From: Deltaproteobacteria bacterium
GTDB lineage: Bacteria > Desulfobacterota > Binatia > Binatales > Binataceae
DNA: 44,818 bases
Reading direction: 5' to 3'
Assembly (NCBI GenBank): GCA_021827495.1
Contig: JAKAVN010000012.1
Coordinates: 1-44,818, forward strand
Of the stretch, positions 1 to 17,999 are shown piece after piece; within the stretch, counting starts at the first letter, position 1; each line of letters opens with the position of its first letter. A program made the translations under genes and the position numbers. Under the pieces are notes generated by a model, which saw only the letters and a list, made by a program, of their open reading frames with translations, did not search any database and was not told the origin of the DNA.

Positions 1-1
1 G

Positions 2-1378
<1,377 letters not shown>

Positions 1379-1402
1379 CGCGCGCGCAAGGAGCAATCGG
1401 GT

Positions 1403-5686
<4,284 letters not shown>

Positions 5687-5721
5687 CAGTTAAGCTGCAA
5701 TGCTTTAAATAAGTATGTTCA

Positions 5722-5756
5722 CCCCAAGGGCGGGTCCGCTCTTGGGGGGTTTATTT
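5722..5756 (+). terminator. Hairpin after rpoC, probable first terminator
   Basis: A 12-bp stem (5722-5733 with 5736-5747, including one G-U pair) with a very tight loop is followed by GG then TTTATTT. It lies 35 bases after the rpoC stop. The T-rich tail is interrupted, so termination may be partial. Confidence 0.6.
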
Positions 5757-5792
5757 GAAGAGCGGTTTCCCGTCTACGATGGCGGGTGGGGG

Positions 5793-5826
5793 CCGGCTCG
5801 GAGAGACGCTCCGGGCCGGGTTTTTC
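5793..5826 (+). terminator. Intrinsic terminator between rpoC and rpsL
   Basis: An 11-bp GC-rich stem (5793-5803 with 5809-5819, one G-U pair) has a 5-base loop and is followed by GTTTTTC. This is a textbook rho-independent form. It sits 68 bases before the rpsL start, so the rpoBC and str units are probably separated here, or read-through is attenuated. Confidence 0.8.
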
Positions 5827-5893
5827 TGAGAGGCTTGTGCGGGCCGGGGCGGAGAGGGACGCCACCCGGCGGGAAACAGTCCCGAGAGACGAC

Positions 5894-6265
5894 GTGCCGA
5901 CCATCAACCAGCTGATTCGCCAGGCGCGCATTAAGAAGCGCTATAAGATAAGCGCGCCGGCCCTGCAAGGCTCGCCGCAAAAGCGCGGCGTGTGCACGCA
6001 GGTCAAGACCACTACGCCCAAGAAGCCCAATTCGGCGCTGCGCAAGGTGGCGCGGGTGCGGTTGTCGAACGGCTACGAGGTCAACACCTATATCCCGGGC
6101 GTCGGACACAACTTGCAGGAGCACTCGGTGGTGTTGATCCGCGGCGGCAGGGTCAAGGATTTGCCCGGAGTGCGCTACCATGTAATCCGTGGCACGCTCG
6201 ATTCGATCGGCGTGCAAGAGCGGCGCAAGGGCCGTTCCAAGTACGGCTCCAAGAAGCCCAAGTAA
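5894..6265 (+). CDS. rpsL: 30S ribosomal protein S12
   Basis: S12 is a decoding-centre protein of the small subunit, 123 residues here and 124 in E. coli. The GTG at 5894 is chosen because it gives the canonical MPTINQLIR start; the open frame runs upstream through the terminator. The conserved [14 protein letters not shown] segment has K43, and [13 protein letters not shown] has K88. Both are the lysines whose replacement gives streptomycin resistance, so the visible sequence looks streptomycin-sensitive at these sites. It is the first gene of the str cluster, 9 bases ahead of rpsG. Confidence 0.98.
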   Translation: MPTINQLIRQARIKKRYKISAPALQGSPQKRGVCTQVKTTTPKKPNSALRKVARVRLSNGYEVNTYIPGVGHNLQEHSVVLIRGGRVKDLPGVRYHVIRGTLDSIGVQERRKGRSKYGSKKPK

Positions 6266-6274
6266 CATATAACC

Positions 6275-6745
<471 letters not shown>

Positions 6746-6816
6746 AGCAAACAGATAGCTACTCCCCCGCGGGTGTTCAGAATTAGTTAGTTAGGCAGCA
6801 GACCCGGAAGCAATAA

Positions 6817-8907
<2,091 letters not shown>

Positions 8908-8946
8908 GCGGGCCAGCCAGGGAGGGTTCAAACCGGAGGACGGATC

Positions 8947-10146
<1,200 letters not shown>

Positions 10147-10223
10147 ACGCGATGGCGATGAAGTGCGGGGTTTGCGCGCGCGGAAGGGCCGGGAATGTGG
10201 CTGACGGGAAGCTGGCTTAGAGG

Positions 10224-10532
10224 ATGAACGATAAGATCCGCATACGCCTTAAGGCGTACGATTACCGGCTGCTCGACCAGTCGGTGCGCGAGATCGTGGA
10301 CACGATCCGGCGTACCGGCGGGCGCGTGGCGGGACCGATCCCGCTGCCTACGCGGATTGAGCGTTTCACCGTCAACCGCTCGCCGCACGTTGATAAGAAG
10401 TCGCGCGAGCACTTCGAGATCCGCACGCACAAGCGGCTCTTGGACGTGCTCGAACCGACCCAGCAAACCATCGACGCGCTCGGCAAGCTCGATCTTGCCG
10501 CCGGGGTCGATGTTGAAATCAAGCTCGAGTAG
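10224..10532 (+). CDS. rpsJ: 30S ribosomal protein S10
   Basis: First gene of the S10 cluster, 102 residues against 103 in E. coli. S10 sits in the 30S head and, in organisms with NusB, also joins the antitermination complex. Recognisable blocks are [37 protein letters not shown] and [17 protein letters not shown]. The ATG at 10224 follows an AGAGG element. It lies 77 bases after tuf, with no terminator seen between, so str and S10 transcription may be continuous. Confidence 0.98.
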   Translation: MNDKIRIRLKAYDYRLLDQSVREIVDTIRRTGGRVAGPIPLPTRIERFTVNRSPHVDKKSREHFEIRTHKRLLDVLEPTQQTIDALGKLDLAAGVDVEIKLE

Positions 10533-10538
10533 CGCGCC

Positions 10539-11204
10539 GTGCTAAGCGGACTTATTGGAAAAAAGCTGGGCATGACCCAGGTGACCGAGGCTACCGGCAA
10601 GGTGCGGGCGGCGACTGTTATCGAGCTCGGGCCGTGCGCGGTGACCCAGATCAAGACCGCCGCGACCGACGGCTACGACGCGGTGCAGATAGGCTTCGGG
10701 CGCCGGCGGGCCTCGCGCGTGTCGTCCGCGGTGCGCGGCCACTATGCCAAGGCCGAGGTCGCGCCGGGGATCAAGCTTGGCGAGTTCGAGCGCCGCGGCG
10801 AGGCCGAGCTGAAGCCGGGCCAGAATATCGCGGCCGCCGACGTCTTCAAGGCGGGCGACTTGGTCGACGTGTGCGGAACTTCCAAGGGACGCGGCTACGC
10901 CGGCGTTATCCGGCGCCATCACTTCGCCGGCTTTCCCGGCTCGCACGGCACGCACGAGTATTTTCGCCATGGCGGCTCGATTGGCAACCGTTCCTATCCG
11001 GGCCGGGTGCGCAAGGGAATGAGGATGGCCGGACAGCTCGGCAACGAGAGCGCCACAGTGCTCAATCTGCGGGTGCTCGAGATTTTGCCCGACGACAACG
11101 CGATCGTGGTGGCGGGCGCCGTGCCGGGCGCCGACGGCACGGTGGTGGTCGTGTGCCACGCGGCCAAGGAACGCCGCCGCCAGATGGAGTCGGCCAATGG
11201 CTGA
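10539..11204 (+). CDS. rplC: 50S ribosomal protein L3
   Basis: L3 binds 23S rRNA near the peptidyl-transferase centre and is an early assembly protein. It has 221 residues, slightly longer than E. coli L3 (209). The GTG at 10539 gives the standard start [14 protein letters not shown]. The central extension [16 protein letters not shown] followed by [16 protein letters not shown] is diagnostic. It begins 6 bases after rpsJ and its last 8 bases overlap rplD, which indicates coupled translation. Confidence 0.98.
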   Translation: MLSGLIGKKLGMTQVTEATGKVRAATVIELGPCAVTQIKTAATDGYDAVQIGFGRRRASRVSSAVRGHYAKAEVAPGIKLGEFERRGEAELKPGQNIAAADVFKAGDLVDVCGTSKGRGYAGVIRRHHFAGFPGSHGTHEYFRHGGSIGNRSYPGRVRKGMRMAGQLGNESATVLNLRVLEILPDDNAIVVAGAVPGADGTVVVVCHAAKERRRQMESANG

Positions 11205-11853
11205 GCGCGAGCATCCGGCGGCGGTCAAGGTGCCGTTGTTTTCGGCCGCGCGCGAGCGGGTTGGCGAAATCGAAGTCGCGGGCGCGGTCTTCGGCCGCAC
11301 CGGCGACAAGTCGATTTTGCACGAGGCGGTGAAGATGCAGATGGCTAATCGCCGCTCGGGAACCGCGTCGACCAAGACGCGCGGGTTTATCGCGGGCGGC
11401 GGCAAGAAGCCGTGGCGGCAAAAAGGCACCGGGCGGGCGCGCGCCGGCTCGATTCGTTCGCCGCTGTGGCGCCATGGCGGTACGATCTTCGGGCCGCAGC
11501 CGCGCGACTACTCCTACAAGATGCCCAAGCAGGCGTGGCGCCGCGCGCTCTGTCTGGCGCTCTCGGACCGCGCGGCCAACGGCAAGTTGGTGGTGGCGCA
11601 GTCGCTCGAGCTGGCGGAGCCCAAGACCAAGGCGGCCAAGGCGATGCTCGAGGCGCTGGGGCTTAAGCACGCGTTGATCGTGCTCGGCGAGGGCGAGGAG
11701 ACGTTTTTCCGCGCCGCGCGCAACCTGGCCGCGCACAAGGTGCTGTCGCTGGCGGGGCTCAACGTTTACGATGTGCTCAACTACGACGAAGTGCTGATGA
11801 GCGAGCCGGTGGCGCGCGCGATCGAAGCGCGGCTTGTGCGGGAGGCGCGATGA
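11197..11853 (+). CDS. rplD: 50S ribosomal protein L4
   Basis: L4 lines the peptide exit tunnel; in E. coli it also represses the S10 operon. It has 218 residues against 201. The tunnel-loop segment GGGKKPWRQKGTGRARAGS and the following SIRSPLWRHGGTIFGP are unmistakable. The N-terminus is about a dozen residues longer than usual and starts inside rplC (8-base overlap). The stop overlaps the rplW start as ATGA. I see no obvious L4-controlled leader hairpin ahead of rpsJ. Confidence 0.98.
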   Translation: MAEREHPAAVKVPLFSAARERVGEIEVAGAVFGRTGDKSILHEAVKMQMANRRSGTASTKTRGFIAGGGKKPWRQKGTGRARAGSIRSPLWRHGGTIFGPQPRDYSYKMPKQAWRRALCLALSDRAANGKLVVAQSLELAEPKTKAAKAMLEALGLKHALIVLGEGEETFFRAARNLAAHKVLSLAGLNVYDVLNYDEVLMSEPVARAIEARLVREAR

Positions 11854-12137
11854 CGGTCGAAAATCTGATCATCGCGCCGCTGATCACCGAGAAGGGCACG
11901 GCGGCCGGCGAGAAGGCCAACCAGGTGGTGTTCCGGGTGCGCTCGGGCGCGAGCAAGGATGCGATCCGGGGCGTGGTCGAGAGCATGTTCAAGGTTACGG
12001 TGCTCAAGGTGCGCACGCTGCGGGTGCTGGGCAAAAAGCGCCGGCGCGGGCGCATCATCGGCGCCCGTTCGGACTGGAAGAAGGCTTACGTGACGCTCAA
12101 GCAGGGCGACCGCATCGAATTCTTCGAGGGTGTCTAG
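11850..12137 (+). CDS. rplW: 50S ribosomal protein L23
   Basis: L23 sits at the exit of the peptide tunnel, where trigger factor and the signal recognition particle dock. At 95 residues it is typical. It opens [17 protein letters not shown] and carries [21 protein letters not shown], the rRNA-binding loop, and ends [12 protein letters not shown]. The start overlaps the rplD stop (ATGA), and rplB follows 19 bases after the stop. Confidence 0.97.
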   Translation: MTVENLIIAPLITEKGTAAGEKANQVVFRVRSGASKDAIRGVVESMFKVTVLKVRTLRVLGKKRRRGRIIGARSDWKKAYVTLKQGDRIEFFEGV

Positions 12138-12156
12138 GCAGACGGGTGATTTTGCG

Positions 12157-12987
12157 ATGGCGGTAATTCAACTCAATCCGCGTACCCCGGGCCAGCGCTT
12201 CATGCAGCTGGCGGATTTTTCGGGGCTCACCGCCAAGCCGCCCGAAAAGCGCTTGCTGGCGCCGCTCAAGCATTCGGGCGGTCGCAACAACCGCGGCCGC
12301 ATGACCATGCGCCATCGCGGCGGCGGCCATAAGCGGCGCCTGCGGCTGATCGATTTCACGCGCAACCATGACGGCGTGCCGGCCAAGGTCGCGGCGCTGG
12401 AGTACGATCCCAACCGTTCGGCCAACATCGCGCTGCTGCATTATGCCGACGGCGAAAAACGCTACATCCTGGCGCCCGCGGGACTCAACGCCGGCGACAA
12501 GGTCGAGTCGGGGCCGCAGGCCGATATCAAGCCGGGCAACGCGCTCGCGCTCAGGAACATTCCGCTCGGCACCATGGTGCATGCGGTGGAACTCAAGCCC
12601 GGCGCAGGCGCGCAACTGGTGCGCGGCGCGGGGACGGCGGCGCAGCTGATGGCCAAGGAGGGCAAGTTCGCGCTGCTCAAGTTGCCCTCGGGCGAGCAGC
12701 GGATGGTGCAGGCCGAGTGCCGCGCGACGATCGGGCAGGTCGGCAACCTGGACCATGAGAACATTTCGATCGGCAAGGCCGGCCGCAGCCGCCATCTGGG
12801 CAAACGGCCGCACGTGCGCGGGATGGCGATGAATCCGGTCGACCATCCGCATGGCGGCGGCGAAGGGCGCTCCAAGGGTAATCATCCGCAATCGCCGTGG
12901 GGACAGCCGGCCAAGGGCTACAAGACGCGGGGCAAGAAGCCCTCGGACCACTACATCGTGAGCCGCCGGCCCAAAGGTAAGCGTTAG
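12157..12987 (+). CDS. rplB: 50S ribosomal protein L2
   Basis: L2 is a core large-subunit protein at the peptidyl-transferase centre and the subunit interface; 276 residues (273 in E. coli). The ATG at 12157 ([16 protein letters not shown]) is preferred to an in-frame GTG 27 bases upstream that would overlap rplW and add unrelated residues. The near-invariant [19 protein letters not shown] block contains the functionally important histidine. The C-terminus is lysine- and arginine-rich ([17 protein letters not shown]). Confidence 0.98.
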   Translation: MAVIQLNPRTPGQRFMQLADFSGLTAKPPEKRLLAPLKHSGGRNNRGRMTMRHRGGGHKRRLRLIDFTRNHDGVPAKVAALEYDPNRSANIALLHYADGEKRYILAPAGLNAGDKVESGPQADIKPGNALALRNIPLGTMVHAVELKPGAGAQLVRGAGTAAQLMAKEGKFALLKLPSGEQRMVQAECRATIGQVGNLDHENISIGKAGRSRHLGKRPHVRGMAMNPVDHPHGGGEGRSKGNHPQSPWGQPAKGYKTRGKKPSDHYIVSRRPKGKR

Positions 12988-13000
12988 GCAGAGCTAAAAA

Positions 13001-13348
13001 ATGAGGTCGCTCAAAAAGGGTCCGTTCATAGATGGCCATCTCGAACGTAAGGTCCAGGCCGCAGTCGCCTCGGGCGACAAGCGGATCATACGGACCTGGT
13101 CGCGGCGCTCGATGGTGGTGCCGGACATGGTGGGGCTGACGTTCGCGGTGCATAACGGCCACAAGTTCATTCCGGTTTACTGCACCGAGAACATGGTCGG
13201 CCACAAGCTGGGCGAGTTCTCTCCCACGCGCACCTTCCACGGCCATGCGGGCGACCGCAAGGGCGAGGTCAAGGGGGCTGGCGGAGCGTCGGCCGGGCCG
13301 CCGCCGGCGGCGGCAGCCGCTGCGGCGCCGAAGCCGGCGAAGGGCTGA
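13001..13348 (+). CDS. rpsS: 30S ribosomal protein S19 with Ala/Pro tail
   Basis: S19 binds the 30S head with S13 and contacts A-site tRNA. The core ([17 protein letters not shown], then [23 protein letters not shown] and [21 protein letters not shown]) is standard. The usual length is about 92 residues. Here the protein runs to 115, because residues about 87-115 form a Gly/Ala/Pro-rich low-complexity tail. Such tails are probably disordered and may reach toward the decoding site, but this is inference. The next gene, rplV, begins 13 bases after the stop. Confidence 0.97.
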   Translation: MRSLKKGPFIDGHLERKVQAAVASGDKRIIRTWSRRSMVVPDMVGLTFAVHNGHKFIPVYCTENMVGHKLGEFSPTRTFHGHAGDRKGEVKGAGGASAGPPPAAAAAAAPKPAKG

Positions 13349-13361
13349 GCGAGGGCTGTCG

Positions 13362-13700
13362 ATGGAGTCGGTTGCCAAGACCCGGTTCGTGCGCAGCTCG
13401 CCGCAAAAGCTGCGGCTGGTGTGCGATCTGATCGTGGGCAAGAAAGTTGACTTGGCGCTCTCGGTGCTCGAGTTCACGCCCAAGCGCAGCGCCAAGGTGG
13501 TGTCCAAAACCCTGCTGTCAGCGGTGGCCAATGCGCGCGACCAGCAGAACGTCGACGAGGACCGGCTGTACGTCAAGCGCGCGACCGCCGACACCGGGCC
13601 GACCTCGAAGCGGTCACTGGCGCGCGCGCACATGCATTCCACGCCGATCCTCAAGCGTAGCAGCCATCTGACGGTGGTAGTCGACGAGCGCGCCTCGTAG
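13362..13700 (+). CDS. rplV: 50S ribosomal protein L22
   Basis: L22 lines the nascent-chain tunnel with its long beta-hairpin; 112 residues, near the usual 110. The ATG at 13362 gives MESVAKTRFVRSSPQKLRLV. A longer in-frame reading begins inside rpsS and has no family resemblance, so it is rejected. Typical features are NARDQQNVDEDRLYV and the tunnel hairpin GPTSKRSLARAHMHSTPI. It lies between rpsS and rpsC in the S10 cluster. Confidence 0.97.
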   Translation: MESVAKTRFVRSSPQKLRLVCDLIVGKKVDLALSVLEFTPKRSAKVVSKTLLSAVANARDQQNVDEDRLYVKRATADTGPTSKRSLARAHMHSTPILKRSSHLTVVVDERAS

Positions 13701-13706
13701 GGAGTC

Positions 13707-14387
13707 ATGGGACAGAAATCGCATCCGCGCGGGCTGCGGCTCGGCATCATCGAGGGTTGGGACTCCAAGTGGTACGCGTCGCACAACTACGCGACGCTGC
13801 TGCACGAGGACTTGAAGCTGCGCGACTTCATCAAGCGCCGGCTTTACCATGCCGGCATTTCGCGGATCGAGATCGAACGGATGGCCAATAAGGCCAAGAT
13901 CAATATTTTTACTGCGCGGCCCGGAATTGTGATTGGTAAGAAGGGCGCCGAGATCGACAAGCTCAAGGGCGACATCCAGAAGCTGATGAAGGGCCGCGAG
14001 GCGTTCATCAATATCCACGAAGTGCGCCGCCCTGACCTTGACCCGCAACTGGTGGCCGAGAATATCGCGCTGCAGTTGGAGCGGCGCGTGGCCTTTCGCC
14101 GCGCGATGAAAGAGGCGGTGCTGCGGGCGATGCGGATGGGCGCGCAGGGCGTGAAGGTCCACGTCGCGGGGCGCTTGGGCGGCGCAGAAATCGCGCGGGT
14201 GGAGTGGTATCGCGAGGGGCGCGTGCCGCTGCAGACGCTGCGGGCGGACGTGGCCTACGGCTTCGCCGAGGCGCGCACGACCTACGGCATGATCGGCGTG
14301 AAAGTATGGATTTTCCGCGGCGAGGTGCTGACCCGCCGCGAGGAAGACAATCGGCGCTCCGGCCTTGCCGGAGCCCATCAGCAGTAG
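13707..14387 (+). CDS. rpsC: 30S ribosomal protein S3
   Basis: S3 forms part of the mRNA entry tunnel and has helicase-like activity with S4 and S5. It has 226 residues. The start [20 protein letters not shown] is canonical. The KH domain carries the [14 protein letters not shown] loop (GKKG as the GxxG motif), and the C-terminal domain has [20 protein letters not shown]. It starts 6 bases after rplV. A 41-base gap precedes rplP. Confidence 0.98.
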   Translation: MGQKSHPRGLRLGIIEGWDSKWYASHNYATLLHEDLKLRDFIKRRLYHAGISRIEIERMANKAKINIFTARPGIVIGKKGAEIDKLKGDIQKLMKGREAFINIHEVRRPDLDPQLVAENIALQLERRVAFRRAMKEAVLRAMRMGAQGVKVHVAGRLGGAEIARVEWYREGRVPLQTLRADVAYGFAEARTTYGMIGVKVWIFRGEVLTRREEDNRRSGLAGAHQQ

Positions 14388-14428
14388 CGTGGAGAGAGTG
14401 CACGCATGGTAGGTAGCGGGACGGCCTA

Positions 14429-14854
14429 ATGCTTCAGCCCAAAAAAGTTAAGTATCGCAAGATCCAGAAGGGACGGGTGCGCGGCGCGGAGTCGCGCGGC
14501 GTGGAACTGGCGTTTGGCGACTACGGGCTCAAGAGCGTCGAGACCGCGCGCGTCGACACGCGGGCGCTGGAGGCGGCGCGTATCGCGCTCACCCGCCATA
14601 TCAAACGCGGCGGCCGCGTGTGGATCCGGGTCTTTCCCGACAAGCCGTTCACCAAGAAACCGGCCGAGACCCGGATGGGCAAGGGCAAGGGCGGCCCCGA
14701 GGGATGGACCGCGGTGGTGCGCCCGGGGCGCATCTTATTCGAGATGGAAGGGGTCGACCGGGCAACCGCCCACGAGGCGATGCGCCTGGCGGCGCACAAG
14801 CTGCCGGTCAAGACGATCATGGTCGAGCGGGAGGGCGAGAGCCTTGGAGCTTGA
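14429..14854 (+). CDS. rplP: 50S ribosomal protein L16
   Basis: L16 organises the A-site region of the 50S subunit. It has 141 residues, where the family norm is about 137. The start [19 protein letters not shown] and the block [17 protein letters not shown] (contact with the A-tRNA elbow region) identify it. There is no strong Shine-Dalgarno directly before the ATG at 14429, although purine-rich sequence lies 25-35 bases upstream. The last 11 bases overlap rpmC. Confidence 0.97.
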   Translation: MLQPKKVKYRKIQKGRVRGAESRGVELAFGDYGLKSVETARVDTRALEAARIALTRHIKRGGRVWIRVFPDKPFTKKPAETRMGKGKGGPEGWTAVVRPGRILFEMEGVDRATAHEAMRLAAHKLPVKTIMVEREGESLGA

Positions 14855-15080
14855 CGAACTCAGGCAGATGAATGCCGGCGACTTGAAGCTCAAGGAACGC
14901 GAGGCGCGCGAGCAAATCTTCCGCCTCAAGCTCAAGCTGCGCACCAATCAGCTCGACAACCCGTCGAGCTACCGGAGCGCGCGCAAGGAACTGGCGCGCA
15001 TCATGACCCTGCTTTGGCAGAAGAGCGCGGCGGCGGGCGGCCCCGCACGGACGAAGGCGAGCGATGCGGGAGCGAGTTAA
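14844..15080 (+). CDS. rpmC: 50S ribosomal protein L29 (TTG start)
   Basis: L29 is a small two-helix protein near the tunnel exit beside L23. The TTG at 14844 is chosen because it gives [15 protein letters not shown], which aligns with the usual KAxELR start. An in-frame ATG at 14868 would remove the first helix turn. The core [18 protein letters not shown] is typical. With 78 residues it is longer than the usual 63-70 because of an Ala/Gly-rich tail. It overlaps rplP by 11 bases and rpsQ by 17, the tightest packing in the cluster. Confidence 0.93.
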   Translation: MELDELRQMNAGDLKLKEREAREQIFRLKLKLRTNQLDNPSSYRSARKELARIMTLLWQKSAAAGGPARTKASDAGAS

Positions 15081-15318
15081 ACAGCGGGTGGGCGTCGTGG
15101 TCTCGGCCAAGGCGGCCAAGACCGTGGTGGTGCGGGTCGACCGGCTGGTCGAGCATCCGCTCTATGGCAAGCGGGTGCGTCAGCGCACGCGCTTCATGGC
15201 GCACGACGAGCGCGGCGAGTGCCATGAGGGCGACCGCGTGCTGATCCTCGAGTCGCCGCCGATTTCGCGACGCAAGCGCTGGCGCGTCAGCAAGGTGCTG
15301 ACGCGGGCGGCCGGCTAG
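15064..15318 (+). CDS. rpsQ: 30S ribosomal protein S17
   Basis: S17 is an OB-fold primary rRNA-binding protein of the 30S body, 84 residues as in E. coli. Motifs are [38 protein letters not shown] and GDRVLILESPPISRRKRW. Its start lies inside the end of rpmC (17-base overlap), and rplN follows after 15 bases. Translational coupling with rpmC is likely. Confidence 0.97.
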   Translation: MRERVKQRVGVVVSAKAAKTVVVRVDRLVEHPLYGKRVRQRTRFMAHDERGECHEGDRVLILESPPISRRKRWRVSKVLTRAAG

Positions 15319-15333
15319 GGGAGCGCGGGCGTC

Positions 15334-15702
15334 ATGGTGCAGATGCGAACGGTGCTGGACGTGGCCGACAATTCGGGCGCGCGCAAAGTGATGTGCATCA
15401 AGGTGCTCGGCGGCTCGCGTCGGCGTTACGCGACGGTGGGCGACGTCATCGTGGTGGCGATTCGCGAAGCGATTCCCAACGCCAAGGTCAAGAAGGGCGA
15501 TGTCGCGCGCGCGGTGATCGTGCGCACCAGCAAGGAAATAAACCGTGGCGACGGAAGCTATATCCGCTTCGATGACAACTCGGCGGTGCTGGTGGACAAC
15601 CAGCACGAGCCGATCGGCACGCGCATCTTCGGTCCGGTGGCCCGCGAATTGCGCGCCAAGCGGTTTCTCAAGATTATTTCGCTTGCTCCGGAGGTGCTGT
15701 GA
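15334..15702 (+). CDS. rplN: 50S ribosomal protein L14
   Basis: First gene of the spc part of the cluster; L14 forms an intersubunit bridge and is the binding platform for the silencing factor RsfS. It has 122 residues, the standard length. [21 protein letters not shown], the block [13 protein letters not shown] and [20 protein letters not shown] are family hallmarks. The stop overlaps the rplX start as TGATG. Confidence 0.98.
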   Translation: MVQMRTVLDVADNSGARKVMCIKVLGGSRRRYATVGDVIVVAIREAIPNAKVKKGDVARAVIVRTSKEINRGDGSYIRFDDNSAVLVDNQHEPIGTRIFGPVARELRAKRFLKIISLAPEVL

Positions 15703-16049
15703 TGGCTCCCGGGCGCGACCTGGCCAAGTATCCGGTCAAGAAGAACGATATGGTGATGGTGATCGCGGGGCGCGAGCGCGGCAAGACCGGCAAGGTGCTG
15801 AAAGTGCTGCCCGGCAAAGGCCGCGTGATCATCGAGCGGCTGAACATCGTGAAGCGCCATTCCAAGCCGCGCGGCGCGGCCAGCCCCGGCGGCATCGTCG
15901 AGAAGGAAGCGCCGATCGATATTTCCAACGTGATGGTGTTCTGCGAGCGCTGCAACGCGCCGGTGCGCGTGAGCATCAAGCAGGCCGAAGCTGGCGGCGA
16001 GCGCTCGCGCGCATGCCGCCGCTGCGGCGAGGCGCTGGGTAACGAGTGA
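15702..16049 (+). CDS. rplX: 50S ribosomal protein L24 with C-terminal four-cysteine motif
   Basis: L24 is an assembly initiator protein of the 50S subunit. The ATG at 15702 overlaps the rplN stop (TGATG) and gives 115 residues. The KOW-type core reads [20 protein letters not shown]. The C-terminal part holds C81, C84, C105 and C108 as two CxxC pairs, a zinc-ribbon-like arrangement found in some bacterial L24 proteins and absent from E. coli. The stop again overlaps the next start (TGATG with rplE). Confidence 0.96.
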   Translation: MAPGRDLAKYPVKKNDMVMVIAGRERGKTGKVLKVLPGKGRVIIERLNIVKRHSKPRGAASPGGIVEKEAPIDISNVMVFCERCNAPVRVSIKQAEAGGERSRACRRCGEALGNE

Positions 16050-16759
16050 TGGCGGACGAAAGCGACAAGTCCCAAAAGCCCAGGAAAGAGCCGAAGGTCG
16101 CGCGCCAGGGCAAAAAGGGCGCCGGCGCACCCGCGGCGGCGGAGCCCAAGGCCGAGGCCAAGCCGCGGGAGCCCGAGCCCAAGGTGCCGGCGCGCCTGAA
16201 GGTTCGCTACGAGCAGGAGATTCGGCCGGCGCTGATGCGCGATCTTAAGATCGACAACCCGATGCGCGCGCCGCGGCTGGAGAAGATCGTCATCAACATG
16301 GCGCTGAGTGAGGCGCGCGATAACGCCAAGATTCTCGACGCCGCGGTCGAGGAACTGAAGGTCGTGACGGGCCAGAAGCCGGTGATCACGCGCGCGCGCA
16401 AGGCGATCTCCAATTTCAAGCTGCGCGAGGGGATGCCGATCGGGGTGATGGTGACGCTGCGGCGTGAGCGGATGTACGAGTTTTTCGACCGGCTGGTGAA
16501 CGTGTCGCTGGCGCGCGTGCGCGACTTCCGCGGAGTGAGCGACAAGGCCTTCGACGGGCGCGGCAACTACTCGCTGGGGCTGCGCGAGCATACGATTTTC
16601 CCCGAGCTCAACCTGGATAAGGTGGAGCGCGTCAAGGGCCTGACGGTGACGATCAACACGACGGCGCGCAGCGATTTTGAGGGCTACACCCTGCTGCGCG
16701 CGCTCGGGATGCCGTTCCGCGGCGCGTTGGAGCGCGAGGCCGCGGCGCGGGCGGCGTAG
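16049..16759 (+). CDS. rplE: 50S ribosomal protein L5 with long N-terminal extension
   Basis: L5 binds 5S rRNA and contacts the P-site tRNA. The family is usually about 179 residues; this protein has 236. The core starts near residue 48 ([17 protein letters not shown]) and includes [35 protein letters not shown] and [17 protein letters not shown]. Residues 1-47 are Lys/Ala/Pro/Glu-rich low complexity. The ATG at 16049 overlaps the rplX stop. A start nearer the core is not favoured, because no good in-frame ATG or GTG with a ribosome-binding site lies between 16100 and 16200. An Ala-rich tail adds a few residues. Confidence 0.95.
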   Translation: MADESDKSQKPRKEPKVARQGKKGAGAPAAAEPKAEAKPREPEPKVPARLKVRYEQEIRPALMRDLKIDNPMRAPRLEKIVINMALSEARDNAKILDAAVEELKVVTGQKPVITRARKAISNFKLREGMPIGVMVTLRRERMYEFFDRLVNVSLARVRDFRGVSDKAFDGRGNYSLGLREHTIFPELNLDKVERVKGLTVTINTTARSDFEGYTLLRALGMPFRGALEREAAARAA

Positions 16760-16770
16760 GGTTAAACGAG

Positions 16771-16956
16771 ATGGCGAAGACCTGTCTTCGAGTAAAGGCG
16801 CTGCGCGTGCCCAAGTTCACGACGCGTCAGCACAACCGCTGTCCGCTATGCGGGCGCTCGCGCGCGTACTATCGGCGTTTTCGGATGTGCCGGTTGTGCC
16901 TGCGTAAACTGGCGCTGCGCGGCCAATTGCCCGGAGTGATCAAGGCGAGCTGGTAG
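16771..16956 (+). CDS. rpsZ: 30S ribosomal protein S14, zinc-binding type
   Basis: Short 61-residue S14 of the zinc-containing class. C24, C27, C40 and C43 form two CxxC knuckles (CPLC and CRLC), and the protein ends [13 protein letters not shown], which is diagnostic. Many Proteobacteria instead have a longer cysteine-free S14 of about 100 residues. The gene lies in the standard place between rplE and rpsH. The alternative symbol is rpsN (type Z). Confidence 0.97.
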   Translation: MAKTCLRVKALRVPKFTTRQHNRCPLCGRSRAYYRRFRMCRLCLRKLALRGQLPGVIKASW

Positions 16957-17017
16957 GGACGACCTGCCAGGCGACCCATCAAAGGATTGGCTGGCAAAAG
17001 GACCAAAAAGAGACTGA

Positions 17018-17416
17018 ATGTCGCAGACCGATCCCATCGCGGAGTTGTTGACCCGGATTCGCAACGCCATGCACGCGCGTTACAACCAGGTCGAAGTCCC
17101 TCATTCGCGCATGCGCGAGGCGATTTGCCGCACGCTGGCGGCCGAGGGTTTTTTGGGCGGAGTCGAGGTCGCCGGCGAGGTGCCCAAGAAAAAACTGGTC
17201 GTGGGCCTGCGCTACTCGGGCGAGCGCGAGCCGGTCATCCGGGGGATCGAACGGGTCAGCCGCCCCAGCCTGCGCCGCTACGGGGGGGCGAATTCGATGC
17301 CGCGCGTGGCGCACGGGATGGGCGTGCAGGTGGTGACGACGCCGCTCGGCGTGATGACCGATCGCGAGGCGCGGCGCAAAAAGGTCGGCGGCGAGATCCT
17401 GCTGAGGGTCTGGTAA
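17018..17416 (+). CDS. rpsH: 30S ribosomal protein S8
   Basis: S8 is a primary 16S-binding protein in the 30S body and, in E. coli, the repressor of the spc operon. It has 132 residues (130 in E. coli). The opening DPIAELLTRIRNAMHARYNQVEVPHSRMR and the C-terminal VMTDREARRKKVGGEILLRVW identify it. It lies 61 bases after rpsZ and 13 bases before rplF. Confidence 0.98.
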   Translation: MSQTDPIAELLTRIRNAMHARYNQVEVPHSRMREAICRTLAAEGFLGGVEVAGEVPKKKLVVGLRYSGEREPVIRGIERVSRPSLRRYGGANSMPRVAHGMGVQVVTTPLGVMTDREARRKKVGGEILLRVW

Positions 17417-17429
17417 GGGGAGCGAGCCG

Positions 17430-17981
17430 ATGTCGCGCATAGGCAGATTGCCGGTCATCCTGGAAAAGGGCGTGAAGGCCCAACTCGTGGGCGACCTGTT
17501 CAAGGTTGAGGGCCCCAAGGGCCAGCTCGAATTCAGGATTCCGCCGCGTTTCGTCGTTGAGATAGGCGACTCGCGGGTCGAGGTGAAGCGTCCCGGTGAT
17601 ACGCAGCAGGAGCGCGGATTGCACGGGCTGGTGCGCAAGCTCATCGCCAACATGGCCGAAGGCGTGGGCAAAGGCTTTACCCGGGTGCTCGAGATTAACG
17701 GCGTCGGCTACCGTGCCGAGGTTCGCGGCAGCAATATCCATTTCACACTGGGCTACTCGCATCCGATTGTTTATCAATTGCCGGCGGGCGTGACGGCCAA
17801 AATCGATCGGCAGGTGACCATAACGCTGGAGAGCGCCGACCGCCAGTTGCTCGGCTCGGTGGCCGCGCAGATCCGGGAGCTGAGGCCGCCCGAGCCATAC
17901 AAGGGCAAAGGCATCAAGTACGCAACCGAGACGATTCGGCGCAAGGCTGGCAAAGCGGCGGCCGGAGCGGCGGCGGGCTAG
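17430..17981 (+). CDS. rplF: 50S ribosomal protein L6
   Basis: L6 is a two-domain protein near the factor-binding site of the 50S subunit. It has 183 residues, about 177 in E. coli. MSRIGRLPVILEKGVKAQL is the usual start. Conserved blocks are GFTRVLEINGVGYRAEVRG and the C-terminal PPEPYKGKGIKYATETIRRK. It ends in an Ala/Gly-rich tail. A GGGGAGCG element just upstream of the ATG serves as ribosome-binding site. Confidence 0.98.
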   Translation: MSRIGRLPVILEKGVKAQLVGDLFKVEGPKGQLEFRIPPRFVVEIGDSRVEVKRPGDTQQERGLHGLVRKLIANMAEGVGKGFTRVLEINGVGYRAEVRGSNIHFTLGYSHPIVYQLPAGVTAKIDRQVTITLESADRQLLGSVAAQIRELRPPEPYKGKGIKYATETIRRKAGKAAAGAAAG

Positions 17982-17999
17982 CGTCGGGAGCGGAGCAAG

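Noticed and set aside
5894-6265. Possible streptomycin-resistance allele of rpsL
   Set aside because: K43 and K88 are the unmutated residues, so no resistance change is visible at the usual sites.
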